A stretch of 64,000 bases of DNA from Sepiola atlantica (GCA_963556195.1 OY744531.1:54048200-54112199), one strand, 5' to 3'. Positions 32,106-45,512 are shown, counted from the first letter of the stretch. A program made the numbers and translations. The notes: generated from the sequence alone by a model not told the origin.

Positions 32106-32152
32106 ACCACACTGATGAATCTTGAAGTGACAAAACAGCTGTTAACAGATGA

Positions 32153-32186
<34 letters not shown>
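31927..32186. repeat. Three (TA)n tracts around two hammerhead-type motifs (unit 1)
   Basis: TA tracts at 31,927-31,982, 32,040-32,101 and 32,156-32,186 alternate with a near-canonical hammerhead (31,992-32,034) and a decayed one (32,106-32,150). Confidence 0.95.
31992..32034 (+). ncRNA. Candidate hammerhead ribozyme (unit 1)
   Basis: Helix I CCACA (31,992-31,996) pairs with TGTGG (32,030-32,034). Core CTGATGA follows (31,997-32,003). Helix II is CTGT-gaa-ACAG, with a U/C mismatch at the pair nearest the core. Then GAA, helix III ACA-tgt-TGT, and cleavage triplet GTA ending at 32,029. Core bases fit, except the 10.1-11.1 pair that is normally G-C, so activity may be low. The short helix III is typical of retroelement hammerheads. 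Confidence 0.6.
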
Positions 32187-32188
<2 letters not shown>

Positions 32189-32475
32189 GGAAATTATGTA
32201 TCTGTCTGTCTGCCTGTCTGTCTGTCTGAAGCCGAAACTCTATCAGGGTAATATTACTATTTACTTAGTCTGCCAGCTTCTATATATACTACTACAAAAA
32301 CCGCCGTAAACACTATGCACATTTCTCAATTTACATAATTAACTGCATTTAAACTTCTAATAAATTAGTATTCGCAAATATACACTCACGATTGTTTTCT
32401 TCAGATGTCCACATGTATTTACGCTATTTTGCTCGCTAATAATCTTACTTATCAATTATAATTATTTCTTTTATA

Positions 32476-32534
<59 letters not shown>

Positions 32535-33561
32535 TAATTACGTAGTTAATCTATCTACTGCGAAACTGATTGAACAGCCAGCGTTACTCCATTGAATCGG
32601 TTACCTCCCTCTTATTATTCAGTATGGACGCAAGGCGGGCGCGTTATTTAAAATGTAAACAAAACGCTGGCATTTACCGTGTTACTTCTACTCTGATTTG
32701 TTTATTAAAACGTTCTGAGTTTGTTTATTTTCTTAATCTTATTGCCATTATGTTTTAAAACACAAATTTATTGAATCAAATTGTTTAATCAAAATAATAA
32801 TTGATTTAAAAATTACTATTTTAAAACACACACACACACATCATAATGAATTTAGTTTAGGTAAAAAAAAAATTTCGGTAGCATTTAAAAAACTATTCGT
32901 GTTTACTGTATTTGATTTTTTAATAGTTTTATTTTATGTACACCCTTTTTCCGATTTGAAAAACTTACAATATTATCATTTTCTTACGACCTTAACTGTG
33001 TCTATGATTTCGGTTTCACCTTTGACGCTGTAAAGCTTTTATTTACGAACTGTTTTTATTATTCCGTGTTTTATTTATTAAAATAAAAGTTGTGATTTGT
33101 TTTCCTTTTCTGTCAACAAAAAAAATTAACACATTGTACTGGGAAACTATATAACTGATTATAGAATCAAACTGTGTAATTAAAAAAAGGTCATTTAACA
33201 AACACACACACACATATGTATGGGGGAGAGTAAAAAAAATTGGGGTGAGGTCGCAAATTTTTTTTCTTTATTTTTAACAAAGAAAATCAATGTCTAACCA
33301 CCCAAGAAATATGACTGGGGCTCCAGCGGTTTACGGGTGAGCGTTCACTTCTGACACGGTAGCCTAGCAAAAATATGCGACCGGAGGGAGCATATATTTG
33401 CTAGTATATATCATGTACCAACATCGTGTAAATAAAAAGAGAAAAATGGGTTTGGTCATGTGATTTATTGTCAACATTAATACGTGATTATCAACCATAA
33501 CAAACAAATTGCGAAACATATATCGTTTTGCTAGTGTTTGTTATTTCGTCACTCCCCACAA

Positions 33562-33565
<4 letters not shown>
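32187..33565. other. Non-genic stretch with small repeats (unit 1)
   Basis: (CTGT)n at 32,201-32,228, (TA)n at 32,480-32,528, CA repeats near 32,828 and 33,203. A hairpin pairs tagcaaaaatatgc with gcatatatttgcta at 33,365-33,403. No gene recognised. Confidence 0.45.

Positions 33566-33622
<57 letters not shown>
33566..33622. repeat. (TA)n microsatellite (unit 1 end)
   Basis: About 28 TA dinucleotides. The remaining 300 bp to the unit end hold nothing I recognise. Confidence 0.95.
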
Positions 33623-33627
<5 letters not shown>

Positions 33628-34321
33628 AAAAATACATTTGCGCAGGTGTGTGATATAGTGAACCCGCAAAGTATTAACAGATTTCTCAAACCCATAACCT
33701 GGTTTAAGAGCAAAATGAAGAGAGCTTTTGGGTGGTCGCGTTGTAGCCCTGAATAATGATACTGAGTTCCATCCAAGATCTCTGGATTCGACCGCCGTGA
33801 AATGTTTAACGTATTGGGGGCATAAAGTGTATTCCAGACCACATGAAAATTTAGACCAGTTGCAAGACTATAACACGTGAAGTCGCTTGTCTTTAAAATA
33901 TTCCAACATCGATTAGAAAAGTTAATTGATTTTTTTTAACATAACTTTAGCATATTTACATTTTAACCTCATGAATCAGTTTCGTTCCTTTTAGGAAAAA
34001 GTTTACGATAGGAAAATATAATAATATCGGACAACTTCTATATAAACGAACTTAATTCGCCGTCATTTAATGAACCGTTTCGATAGGGTATATAGCTGAA
34101 CAGGTTATTACTTTTTATGCTGTGACTGCGATCTTTCAGGCGCTTTCCTTATTGGAATCGGGAATTTAGAACAGAATCGGTAATTGTATCCGAATCGGGG
34201 AAAAGTATTTGATCATCCATCACTAATCTCCACCATAATTGATATTCTACTCATAGACTACCTTATACCTACCTTTCCCAATATAATTTATATCAAAAGC
34301 CACGCTATGCAGATGCATCAT

Positions 34322-34808
34322 TTTTTTTTACTTTTATTCTACAGAAAATTTAACCATGGCCTCCTTGCATCCCCAAGAAATAAGTTATGTGACTGTAAGT
34401 GAAATTCACCAACTTAAGTGTTCACAGCTTTTCCTGGGAAAGTTGAAGTTTAAAAAAGAGGCCGTTCAACGCCTGACATTCAAATATCTCAGCCAGGCAT
34501 TAGCAAGAACAAAATATATACGCGTAGCTTTAATTCTGAATGGTACTAACGGAAAAGTTGGCTTTGCGGCAGTGAAGTAAAACATGCACTGTTCTGCTTC
34601 CCGTGTTTGCTGTTTGGACGTGATGTAACGTGGACAAAAGATGGTTTTAGAACTATAAGCAAAATGAAATATAGAACTGAAAGGCATGACAATTAAAGAA
34701 GCATGTTGACAATGTGGTTTCACTGTCAATTTTAGGAACCGTAAATATTAAGGAGAAACTTAGTGAGGCATACAAACTTTCAATCAATCATCATAACATA
34801 AAGGTCTG
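34322..34808 (+). pseudogene. hAT-type transposase relic, N-terminal part (unit 2)
   Basis: Acceptor ctacag ends at 34,344 and the ATG is at 34,356. The A-run frame slip and the TTF finger words WLCGC and FCFPC are as in unit 1. The reading is uninterrupted by any insertion and ends at TGA 34,806-34,808. Confidence 0.75.
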
Positions 34809-35281
34809 AGCTATCAGTTTTTGGTCATTTCCTTGAAGAACTATGCCTAATTATTCTAGAATACGTTTTGATATGCCATCAGCGGTTTGATTTTCTGGAA
34901 TAAAAAATCCCCAAAAGCATTCAAATATTTCTCCATCTAAAATGTACCGTTAAACAATGACCAGTTGTGTGTGTTCAGACACATCTGTTGCATCATCAGC
35001 CATGACGGCTACAAAGGAAGCTTTGCTAATTTCTGCCCTTATCTCCTCATGGTATATTTGTAGAGGGCAGTCAAGTATGTCATTCTGAATGGTCTTAGAA
35101 ACACCCTCGAAGACCGTACTGGTTTCTAAGTGATTCTTTAAATCTGGATTTAATTTAGATGCAAAATTTATTAATCCTCTAAATACACCTGGATTTACTG
35201 AATCATCTTTTTCATCATGTCCTCGTAAGGGAGTTTTAAAGTTTCCACAGATGAAAATACAATCTATTATTTTATATTGCC
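34809..35281 (-). pseudogene. hAT-type transposase relic, inverted central part (unit 2)
   Basis: Same inverted DUF4371-like piece with MADDATDVS on the minus strand as in unit 1, with stops and slips. Its junctions with the N-terminal part and with the BEL/Pao relic are identical to unit 1. Confidence 0.75.
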
Positions 35282-38200
35282 ACTCCCCATTCTAATGCAC
35301 GAGAACTTGGGTCTTACATAACGCTTGGAACATCTAGATGACCTGTTGGACAATTTATGGGGAATGGGATAGACATTAGCCGGAGACTTCTCGAGGAGCA
35401 CCAACGGAATTAAGATTCAACGTATTCTTGGACTGGATGTCATTCAATATTTGAGACCCCTTCAAATTGTGCCTTGTGCTCGGGGCCAGGCGTTTTCACT
35501 GCCATCCGGGCTCATTCCTTTTGGGAGAGAAGATTCTTTCCTCTCCGATGAGAACCCATCTCTTCAGGAAAATGTAGGCCTCTTTTTCCGCAGGGTATTG
35601 GATTCTACGGAGAATGTTGAATCATCCCTTTTGTGCTTTGCTCTGGAGTCTGAATCCACTTATACAGATCTGTTGGGAGATTTCTTCCCGGACAGCCAGG
35701 TGCAGAGGGGATTGGAGCTCATTTCAGCATGGAATCGCTGGTGCTATCCGAGGAAGAATCTCTTGCTGAAATCGACTAGGAGAAGGTGATATATTTTCAG
35801 GAGATCCTTATCCTAAAGGACAACAAATATTATGTGGAACTCCTTTGGCATATGAATAATTCACGCGTTCGTTCCAATCACGCAGTCCCTCTCCGCATTT
35901 TGGACCGGGTGGTTAAGAAATTAACGAAAAAGGGTGTATACGAAGAGTACCGGGAGGTATTCCGTCAACAGGAACTAGATGACACCATTGAGGAGATCAT
36001 GGTACTTCCTCGCCAATTCAAAAATTAGGTGTCGATTCCTCACCGACCCATCATGAGGACGGACCCAACTTCTACTACCAAGATTCGACCGGTCCTCAAT
36101 TGCAGTTTAAAGGTTGAAACTCTGTTTCGTTAAATGAAGCAGCCTACCCCGGGATTAATCTGACCGGCGATATGCTGAATCTCTTGCTTGCGTTCAGGTC
36201 TAACAAATATGTGTTGTTAGCGGATATTAGAAAGGCATTTCTGAGGATTTGTCTGAAACTGGAGTCTGATAAGAAGAGGTTTTGCTTCTTCCTCCGTGAT
36301 GGAGATCGGTTTTTGAGGTTTGTGCCAAGTCCCTTGATCCTAGGGTGCATATTAAAATTCCATGCAGCACGATTTTCCCCGGGCCGTTGTCGATCTATGA
36401 TCGAGAAGCGATTTTAAGTGGACAACCTAGTAATGACAGAAGCAGAACCAGAAATCATTACCGAATTGTACTCTACCTCTAGAGCTCGCCTGCAAGAGGG
36501 AGGTTTTGAGTTACAAGTCTGCAATTCCAATTGTCCCAACCTCAGAGAAAAAATGAGTCAGGACGGCACCCTCAGCACGCATGGAGGCAGTTTGGAGATA
36601 GTATTAGGTTATCGCTATGCCCCACTAACAGAAGAAATGAGTGTCAACCCGGTGAAATGACAGCCGGATGCTTCGACCAAGCGAAGAATACTGGCTGAAG
36701 CCGCTAAAATCTTTGATCCCTTGTCCCTTTACCTTCCTGTGATCCTACGGAGCCGAGTACTAATGGCCAAATTATGGAAAAGAGGACTAGGATGGGATGA
36801 ACAGATCCCAGATGAATATCAAATGTTATGGAGGACTCTTGCAGTTTGATCGTTGCGCCTTCCTGGGAGGTCAAGAGGGAGAGTTATTCGTATTTTTTGT
36901 GACGACTCTGCTGAGGTGTATAAGTTTACGGCATACGTCTTGCAGCAGGGTCGTCCCCGGTAGATTTTTGCTAAAGCCAAAGTGGCCCCCTCCAAGACGA
37001 AGTCGCTCCCGACATTGGAGCTAATGGCCATATACATGGCTCTAAAGTGCTTGCCTTCAGTGTTGGTGGGCTGCAGGGGTTTAATCCCCACCAAGTTGTA
37101 TATAGCAACGGATGCACAGGTGGTCTTGTCGTGGATTCTCTCACAATCTATGGCAAGTAAGAATGTTTTTGCACAAAATTGGCTAAAGGATGTCCTTCAT
37201 ATGAGGAGTTAACTTGCTACTCTTCACGCACTCGAACCGGTGTTCCGTTATATCGATACCTCTCAAAACTCAGCTGATCTCATCACCAGAGGAATGTCTT
37301 TGAAGATGTTCAAGTCGGTTTTCAAATTTTGGTATCATGGTCCCTCTTGGTTGGGGGTGGAAGTTCTGCCTGGCCGGAACAGGACATGCCATGTTCAGCA
37401 AGCATTCCCAACAAATGGCATCAGCTTGTGTGGATCTTTCCATAGCCCTTGAGACAGATTGTACTCCCTGCATCAACTTTGGACGTTTCTCCCAATTCTC
37501 TCGTCTTCTCAGTGTGGTGACCTTGATGTTCGCATTCATTTATAGGCTTAAGGGACGCCATGAGGATGTGGAAGGAAAAGCCAAAATATATGTGATTAAG
37601 AACTTACAGGTACAATCCTGCTTGGTGGAATTAGATTTCTTACAGGATCCCTCCGAAAAATCGATCCCTCTATTGATCCATTCTCTTGACTTGTTTCTGG
37701 GCCAGGATGGCCTTATCCGTTCTCGAGGCCGAATAGGCAGATCACTGCACCTCAGTTTAAAGGTAAAAAAACCCATCTTGTTGGGCAAAGACCACCACAT
37801 CACTAAACTTATCATTCTGGATTGTCATTACAGGAGCACCTATTTAGGAGTCGTCTACTCTAGCTGAGCTCAGGCGTTGTGGTTTTTGGATTTCTCAAGG
37901 GAGACAGGCGATCTCTAAAGCCTTGGCATCTTGACATTTATGTAGGAAATACAATTCAAGATCTGTTCTCCCCACTAATTCGACTAGTCTTCCAGTGTCC
38001 CGGGTCGAGTTTACGGAGCCCTTCTAAAACACTGGAGTAGATTTTACTGAACATTTTTGGATCAAGATCGGGTCTACGGAAGAAAAGGTGTACCTTTTAC
38101 TATTCACTTGCATGTCCATCAGAGCTATACATGTGGAGATGGTGCCTGACATGAGAATGTTATCTTTCGTTCAGGCCTTGGTTAGGTTCACTAAACTTTA

Positions 38201-39003
38201 TGGTGTGCCTCAAGCACTTTATTCAGATAATGCTAAGACATTTGTAGGCAGTGGCAAGCTGTTTTCCCGACTCACTGTTTCACGAATACCAAGAGAAATT
38301 TGCCACCTCGAATATCCAGCTTCGCATGATTCCCCTGTATTCTCCCTGGTATGGAGGTGTTTGGGAGAGATGCATACAAACTGTCAAAACATACCTGCCC
38401 AAAACTTTTCGCTACTGATTATCATTTCGGACATCCAGAGTGCGGTCAATAATCGTCCTCTGACCTACTGGGAATTTTCAGACTGAAGACTAGAGGCCGT
38501 GAACCCTAGTATGTTCCTGGAACCCATGAAAAACCCTGGATTGATGTTGAAGCTTGGAACAGGTGATCTGACAAATACAGCTTCCCCTGGTCGTAGAAAG
38601 TTGATCGAGGCAATGATGCTGCAGAATGTATGGTTGGAAAATTTCCGGCACCTGTGGTATCAGGAATATCTCCTCTGTCTTAGGCAGAATGATGGTGCAG
38701 TAGTGATGCGTTCTCTAAAAAAATCTATTTCCATTGGAGCTTTTCCTTTCACTAGAGGAGGCTGGAGAGGTTGGACAAACCACAGACTCCTCTTTCCCAT
38801 CCAATATTCCGAGCAGCCCCATAGGAGAGGAGACCGCACTGTTGTTATGCCCGAAATGCAATTCCCCTCAAGGAAATGAGAACATGATTGTCTGTGATCG
38901 GTGCAACGAATGGTTCCATTTTAGATGCGCGGGTGTGGAAAGGGATCCGCCGGAGAGACAGAAATGGTACTGTCCTGGGTGCGCTCCTCGCAAACGCCGG
39001 TAG
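35282..39003 (+). mobile_element. BEL/Pao retrotransposon relic with PHD finger (unit 2)
   Basis: Same domain order as unit 1. The linker and RT start (35,451-36,028) stay in better condition than in unit 1. RT motif A LLADIRKAF lies near 36,211-36,237, the broken YVDD box at 36,415-36,426 (stop-VDN), and RNase H is cut by a stop near 36,962. The integrase zinc part (about 37,790-37,950) is split by a frameshift and by a lost Cys (tgacatttatgt near 37,932). Integrase core 38,088-38,486; PHD ORF 38,734-39,003. Non-functional. Confidence 0.85.
38734..39003 (+). CDS. PHD-finger ORF at the BEL/Pao 3' end (unit 2)
   Basis: 89-codon frame as in unit 1 with all eight zinc ligands (38,847-38,982). 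The last pair reads WYCPGC against WYCPEC in units 1 and 3, a change between the two cysteines that leaves both ligands in place. Confidence 0.6.
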   Translation: MELFLSLEEAGEVGQTTDSSFPSNIPSSPIGEETALLLCPKCNSPQGNENMIVCDRCNEWFHFRCAGVERDPPERQKWYCPGCAPRKRR

Positions 39004-40080
39004 GGCAAACCCAGCTTACTTCCGGCTTAAATTAAGGTCCTGGGTACGACTTCAAACTACTGCCTACCTCGCCTCTTTTTTCTTTTCTTTTTTTTTCTTT
39101 TCGCTTGGTCGGGAGGTGACGAAAGAAGTGACGATACTCACGCGAACAGAAGGTGAAACCTGATGACTTCGAACCTTTTAGACGAGTAGAGAAGGCAGTC
39201 GTTTGTTATAAATCCTTCCTCACTACTAGAGAGCGGCATTAACATTAGGACTTGCTCTCAGCCACACCTCTGTTAACCTGTTCCGATACTATCTCTTTAT
39301 TTTGTTACCAAGCTTACAGCTACCCCACTCCCCACAAGGATTATCCGTCATTAGTTACAACTGTTAATTGACTCCTCGATTTTGGTGGAGAGTCGAGAAT
39401 CAGCAGTATTTATTCATCATTTTCTACCAGTCGAAAGATTTTGTCGAAAAAGTAATTGTGTATTTAATTGGTTATATATTGCTTAACTTCAAAGATTCGA
39501 CGAGAGCATATTTTTCAACGCGATATATCCGTAACGTTTCAGATAGATGGATCATAAAAACGATACATTTTAGAATGTAAGGGAAATAACTTTTACTAAA
39601 ACCTGGATTCTCTCCCTTACATTGTAATAATTCCTACCTGAAAGATAACTTGTGAACTTGGTTTTCGTATTTGCCGTAGAATCCGCTTAACGTTCTGGCA
39701 TGTCGACAGACTTGTTGTTCTAGAGATTCAGTAAATTTTAAACTTTATAACTGATTTTTTTATTTCTGTTCAAATTTGCTAGTAAAAAAAATAGTACTGT
39801 TGGAGTATTTTCAAAACATCGTTTCTAAACGAAAACTTAAGCAAATTACTCAAATGAAAATAATTTTTTTTTAAATACTATTTTTTTAAGTAAAACGTGA
39901 AAAATTCACATTTATGGTATCAATAATTTATTTTTCGATTGTATATAAAAACAATTTCAGTAAATAATAGCAACAACGTATTTAACGAAAGTTACTGATA
40001 TTTGCAACATTTTAACATAAATAACGGTTTAAAATACAATATTATTTTAATTTTTTTTTTTTATCATTTCAAAAGTGAGT
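39004..40080. other. Downstream of BEL/Pao relic (unit 2)
   Basis: Counterpart of 19,779-20,856 with small indels; possible but undefined LTR. A 70-codon frame at 39,368-39,580, repeated in unit 3, shows no domain. Confidence 0.35.
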
Positions 40081-40262
40081 GTCCCTAATTACATGTCTCC
40101 CCACAAGGGCAAAGTTGGACACAAAGTCATTTTTATGTGGCGGATATCTAGCTCCCCTAAAAAAAGGGGAACTCTTGATGGGACAAAAGATTAAAATTGC
40201 CCCAGTCAAGAAAGATCACCTCCCCTCTGACTGAGAACGAAACAGATACTACTCTTTGATCC
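40081..40262 (+). repeat. Interspersed repeat family B (unit 2)
   Basis: Counterpart of 20,857-21,040. Confidence 0.6.
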
Positions 40263-40661
40263 CACCCGAAAGAGAGAATACCTATCTCACCTAAAACTAC
40301 CTATGTCAAAAAATTAAACGGGGAAGCAGTACTTGCGTGTATGGTGATGGCGTTGGTCAATGAGGGGGATGGGGGCATGTCTTCATCAAGTTGTAGTGGT
40401 GGAAGGCAAGAGCCACTTTATGCTAATTTAATCTGGGAAGATGGAACATAGGCACGTCTGCCTCAGGTTATTTATTCATGATTCTCCTCATTACCACCGA
40501 GTAAGTTTCGACGGGCATTTCTGGGGTGCAGGTCCGTAACGGATTTGGGACGAGTTAGAGATGCGAACAGTGGTAGACGAGTCTCTCTTAAAGAAGTTAC
40601 ATTCACTACGCTCGGTACCCTCAAATAGTCTTGTGTGGGGGGGGCGTGTGCGTGTGTGTGT

Positions 40662-40766
40662 GCTACGAGAGCGACACAGTAGGAACAAATACCACAGACC
40701 TATCATAAGTAGCCCCTACTTATGATAGGTTTGTAGTATTTGTTCCTACTGTATCGCTCTCGTAGC
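40662..40766. repeat. 105-bp palindrome (unit 2)
   Basis: Same palindrome as in unit 1. The GT tract before it is reduced to a G-run and a few GT. Confidence 0.85.
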
Positions 40767-40837
40767 AAAAAAAAAAGACTATTCTCTGAATGAATAACAC
40801 TTTTTTGATCTTCTCAAAAGAAAGAGGATTCTGTTGT

Positions 40838-40968
40838 TACCCGGATTTAAGGTTAGTGGTAGGGTTAAGGAAATTTTTATGGGGGACGATGCCGTTGCCA
40901 CCCGGACTTAGGATTAGTTGTAGGGTTAAGGTATGTTTAGAGGGAGGACACTCTGACTGAGGGTTGTT
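40838..40968. repeat. G-rich VNTR, two repeats (unit 2)
   Basis: One repeat fewer than in unit 1. Confidence 0.8.
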
Positions 40969-41021
40969 GAAGGACTCTTCCCCCCGCCCCCCCCCCCTAA
41001 AAAACACACTATTTATTGACC

Positions 41022-41345
41022 TTAGCAAAATAAATATTTGTCTTGCCCAGTCACCTCAAAACACTGCAATGTGTCGCTGACCATAAGTAACACTGGGATA
41101 GAAAACCGATCACTGTTCACCCCTGGATGGTGAATCAAAAGTATCTGCGATGTTGTCTTTAGAAGTTCACTGTCTGGCACTTCTCCGCCTATGCTGTGTT
41201 CTTTTTGATCCGAAGGAGGATTAACGGATTCTGAAAAAAAGATGCCATTCGCAAACGGCTGGAGGTAGTAGAGCATAAGATTTAGTAAAAACGATTTGAT
41301 ACTAATATCGACTAATAAAGTTGTTATAAATGAACAGCTCGACAT
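41022..41345 (-). CDS. Unassigned 107-codon ORF (unit 2)
   Basis: Same length and frame as in unit 1. Substitutions change several residues in the C-terminal half (for example SQILLIHHPGV for SQVLLTHHPEV) without creating a stop. Function unknown. Confidence 0.3.
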   Translation of the reverse strand: MSSCSFITTLLVDISIKSFLLNLMLYYLQPFANGIFFSESVNPPSDQKEHSIGGEVPDSELLKTTSQILLIHHPGVNSDRFSIPVLLMVSDTLQCFEVTGQDKYLFC

Positions 41346-41524
41346 TTATAACACGAGAGGTATGGCAATCACCAACATAGTATTAAACTGCTTACTATTT
41401 ATTTTTGATGAAATAAAATCTTCCTCACAATAACAAAAATGAATTCTGAAAAACTTACCTGTTACATTGTTAGAAGGGATTGATTCATTTCGCTATGAGA
41501 GTCTAACGCAGAACCCAGGGTTTT

Positions 41525-41830
41525 TAACCCACCTAATAAACTGGTATTGTCCTGGCCTTTGGGTCTGGATTTACGCCGGTCTATTGAGGGTTGCTGGTCC
41601 TGTGCAGTTCTAGGAGGTGCACCCTCCCAGGCTTTGCCTCCCCTCTTTGGGGGGAGTAAGTTTATTGCTTACTGTCTGAGGCGCCCTACCGGGAATGCCG
41701 ACGAAGCTGCCCAGGCAATTTTTAAATTGTCAGAGTGCTCACCTCGAGCGCGGGTTTATCTAACTCTACTTTCCCGACCATGTGTCACATCTTACCTTGT
41801 GGGAGGTAGATAAATATACCAGAATGATGC
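41525..41830. other. GC-richer conserved block with ORF 41,547-41,813 (unit 2)
   Basis: Counterpart of 22,395-22,705; the frame is one codon shorter because of the shorter G-run. Confidence 0.35.
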
Positions 41831-42638
41831 CCCTGCCCGAAAACGCGGTTGCTAAAATAAAACGGGATTATTTTGACTAAACAATGAGCGAAAAATTATT
41901 TAAAGTAGATTTACATTTTAAATACTGGTGCTTCTTTAAGTAGAAACAGCGTTAGGAAATTAAATAAGATAGTAATGATACGGTACGTCGATGTATTGTC
42001 AATTATTATTCCAATTTTGAGTGAAAACAAACAAGTGTTTTTTGTTTTTATTTAGTTTCTTCTTTTTTCAAATTTGATTAACCTGTCAAAAGGAGTTCGT
42101 ACGCAAATCACTTTCACGTTAATTTGCAAGAGAAGACAAGTCGTGATGGGATAAATCATGGTTGCAATGATTACTTTAGAATGTACGTGACAATTTGGAG
42201 GACAAAATCATGCCCGGGTAGCGATCAAGACTGTCGGGATCTGAGTCGACCCAGTCTCATGATTTAGAGGTAGTGGTAGGGTAGAGACCGTAAATTCGGC
42301 TTCGCCTCGTGTACAAAATCGTATGACAGTCAAAATGGCGTAACGTACGTCTGTGTGCGTTCACTACCAGGCCGTGATCGTCCACTTGTTGTCATCGTCT
42401 AAAGTTGGTGATCGATTTCGACACTGGTCGCAGTGTTAATCATGTGGTCTATGTGACTGCTGCAACAAAGGGATTTCCTCTCCAAAAAACACCACAACTC
42501 CAGTTTAAAACAAGTAACGGTGTTTTATTTTCAAAGACGTTAAAAGTTGTTTTCTTCTACTAAGCAACAGACCTGCAAATTAAGACAAACATCTTCCAAC
42601 AGAACACAGTCTATTAGCTTCAAACACAAAGGTCCATT

Positions 42639-42639
<1 letters not shown>
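41831..42639. other. Non-genic stretch (unit 2)
   Basis: Counterpart of 22,706-23,500; no gene. Confidence 0.4.
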
Positions 42640-42671
<32 letters not shown>

Positions 42672-42723
42672 ACCTCTATCTATCTATCTCTCTCTCTCTC
42701 CCTCTATCTATCTATCTCTCTCC

Positions 42724-42784
<61 letters not shown>

Positions 42785-42825
42785 AATCACAGAAACCCAC
42801 CTGACCTCCTTCTGCCTTTCTGCTG

Positions 42826-42920
<95 letters not shown>

Positions 42921-42928
42921 TATATGGA
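42640..42928. repeat. (CT)n and (TA)n microsatellites (unit 2)
   Basis: CT/CTAT tract 42,640-42,782, TA tract 42,829-42,925, followed by the hammerhead-like relic 42,929-42,973. Confidence 0.97.
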
Positions 42929-42973
42929 CCACACCAGATAGACAACTCGAGATCATCAGCTGTTAATCTATGG

Positions 42974-43660
42974 AAATAAAAATACTGACTGACCATGAAG
43001 TCCACAAACTGATATGAACATTAATTTTGGAAAATCTCAGATGGGACGTTATCATAGCATGAAAACTCGTATCTGAAGGGACATTATTTTTCCAAAGTCT
43101 TTAAGTTTGGTTTCTCATCATGAACCTCTATTTAAAGATGAAATAAGATTTTCAAGTGGAGAAATCAAATTTTTGGTGGTCAAACCATTTCTTGGGTGGT
43201 TTTCTATCTTTTTTAGCTAAATAATTCTCCCTTTGCAGGCCTTTCGTTTGTAGCATGCATCTATGCCCCCCCCCACTTAACATTCCGCCTTGCACATGTT
43301 GACAACTGTCATAAACTCATACAGAGGTAGAAAAATTGCCAGCACCCGAATAGCATAAAGTAAACCTTTAAATTTAGAGATGTAGATAGGTTTTTTAGAT
43401 GTCATAAAAATTGTATTTAAAAATGAACAAAAAGCATTTTTTTAAGAAATGCTGTTATAGTTTATAGGTAGTAAAAATCTACATCTATATAAAGTTAGGT
43501 ATGTGTATATTTGTATTTATATAAAGTTAGTTCTTATGTATATGTTTATATATTTGCGTGTACAGAAGTCACTCCTAAACTGATTAACAGACATTCATGT
43601 AAACATCGCACTATTCAAAAAATAAACTAGAAATCTTTTGGGGGGAGGGGGGTGTCTGTA
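42974..43660. other. Non-genic AT-rich stretch (unit 2)
   Basis: Counterpart of 23,785-24,465; nothing recognised. Confidence 0.4.
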
Positions 43661-43664
43661 TGCG

Positions 43665-45108
43665 TTCTACCAAAAAAACAGCTTTTTAAATATGGTGTCT
43701 ACTAACTACATTATTGGTAAACGTGTAGTGTCCTACAAACTTCATGTGAAATATTCAGTCTACCAACTGAATTCTCTGTAAATATGCAGTCTACCAATAA
43801 ACAGTTTATTAAATGTGAATGCTACAAACTAAGTTCTTATTAAATATACGGTCTATGAACAAAACTCTTGTTAAATATGCAGTCTACCAACAAAATGCTT
43901 ATTAAATGTGCGGTCTACAAACTAAATACTTCTTAAGTATGCTGTCCACCAACGAAACCTTATGTTAAATATGCAGTCTACTAACAAACATATATCTAAA
44001 TATGCGGTCTACCAACACGATTATTGGTAAATATATAGCCTACCAACAAACTTCATGTTAAATATGCAGTTTACCAACAAAACTCTTGTTAAATATGCAG
44101 TCTACCAACAAAATGCTTATTAAATATGCTACCCACTAATGAAACCTTATGTTAAATGTGTGGTCTACCAGCAAACAGCTATTTAAATATGCGATCTACT
44201 AACACAATTCTTGGTAAATATACAGCCTACCAACAAACTTCATGTTAAATATTCGGTTTACCAGTATATTGTTTGTTAAATATGCGGTTTACCAACATAA
44301 TGTTTGTTAAATGTGCAGTCTACCAGCAAAGTCTTTGTTATATCTAGCCTGCCAACAACCTGTTTAGTTCACATGCGGTCTACCAACAAAATTCTTGTCA
44401 GATACGCGGTCTACGAAACTGCATGTTAAATATGCGGACGACTAATACACCGCTTATTAAATATACGGTCTACCGACAAACTTCTTTTTAAATATCTGGT
44501 CTACCAAAAAACAGCTTAGTAAATATGCAGTCTACCAACAAATTGCTTATTAAGTATGCGGTCTACAAACAAGCTTCTTGTTAAATATACGGTCTACCAA
44601 CAAAGTTCTAATATGCAATCTACTAATAATCTTTTTAATAAATATGCGATCTACCAATAAAAATGTTGTGAAATGTGCTGTCTACTAACAAACTTTATGT
44701 TAAATATGTGGTATACTCAAAATAGTTTATTAAATATGCGGTCTACGAAAAAAGATGTTGTTAAATATTCAATCTAAGAGCAAACTTCTTATTAAATAAG
44801 TGGTCTACTAACAATGTGTTTATTAAATATGCAGTTTACCAACAAACTGTTTAATAAATATGCTGTCTCTCAACAAAATTATTGTGAGATATGCAGTCTA
44901 TAAACACACTGCATGTGAAATATGCAATCACCCAAACCGTTTATTAAATTTCCTGTATACCAAAAAAGTTATTGTTAAATATGTGGTCTACCAAGAAATA
45001 GCTTGTTAAATATGTGGTTTGCCAAGAAAGTCCTTGTTAAATATGCCGTCTATTAATAAACTGCTTATTCAAATACACGCTTTTCCAACAAACCTCTTTT
45101 TAAATATA
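43665..45108. repeat. 31-bp minisatellite (unit 2)
   Basis: Monomer-by-monomer counterpart of unit 1 with almost no change in order or number. Confidence 0.95.
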
Positions 45109-45119
45109 CAGAAAATACT

Positions 45120-45512
45120 AGAAGAAAAAAAACGCGACCCGTTGAATCACCCATTGTGTTCGGGTTAGATTGTTTGAATCCGGAAAAGTGAGTTTAAAAA
45201 GCCAAATAAATATTTTTTTAAGTTCAAAGATTTTAAGATTCATTCATTCAAATAGTATACAGGCTGATCCGAAAGTCTTGTTACCTCTACCAAAAATTAA
45301 CCACAATAAGAATTTCGTAAACTATCACGCAGGTCATGGCATCGCATCTCGAGGTGTGACAGTTTCAACGCAAGTGAATAAATTGAATCTGTTATTGTTG
45401 TTTTCTATTATTCTGTTACTTTTTCTTAAAGTTAATAAACTGAATCCAAAATATATCATTTGTATTGCTGAATTAATTGTACTTGATTGTTATTACTTTT
45501 TTTGGTAGTGAT
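45120..45512. repeat. Interspersed repeat piece, mariner-like word (unit 2)
   Basis: Counterpart of 25,930-26,320 with the same 112-codon frame at 45,170-45,508. Confidence 0.4.

Larger units (their letters stand above)
14201..33919. repeat. Tandem array unit 1 (about 19.7 kb)
   Basis: Starts at gttaattgatttttt, the same word that starts units 2 (33,920) and 3 (53,055). Sequence left of 14,201 is unrelated to the ends of units 1 and 2, which fixes the array's left edge. Unit 1 is longer than unit 2 mainly because of a 488-bp insertion with its target duplication (15,001-15,493) and a longer GT tract. It also lacks about 40 bp present near 40,520 in unit 2. Confidence 0.95.

Noticed and set aside
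33318..33365. tRNA-like sequence (ggctccagcggtttacgggtgagcg)
   Set aside because: I could not form acceptor, anticodon and T arms together; no B box.
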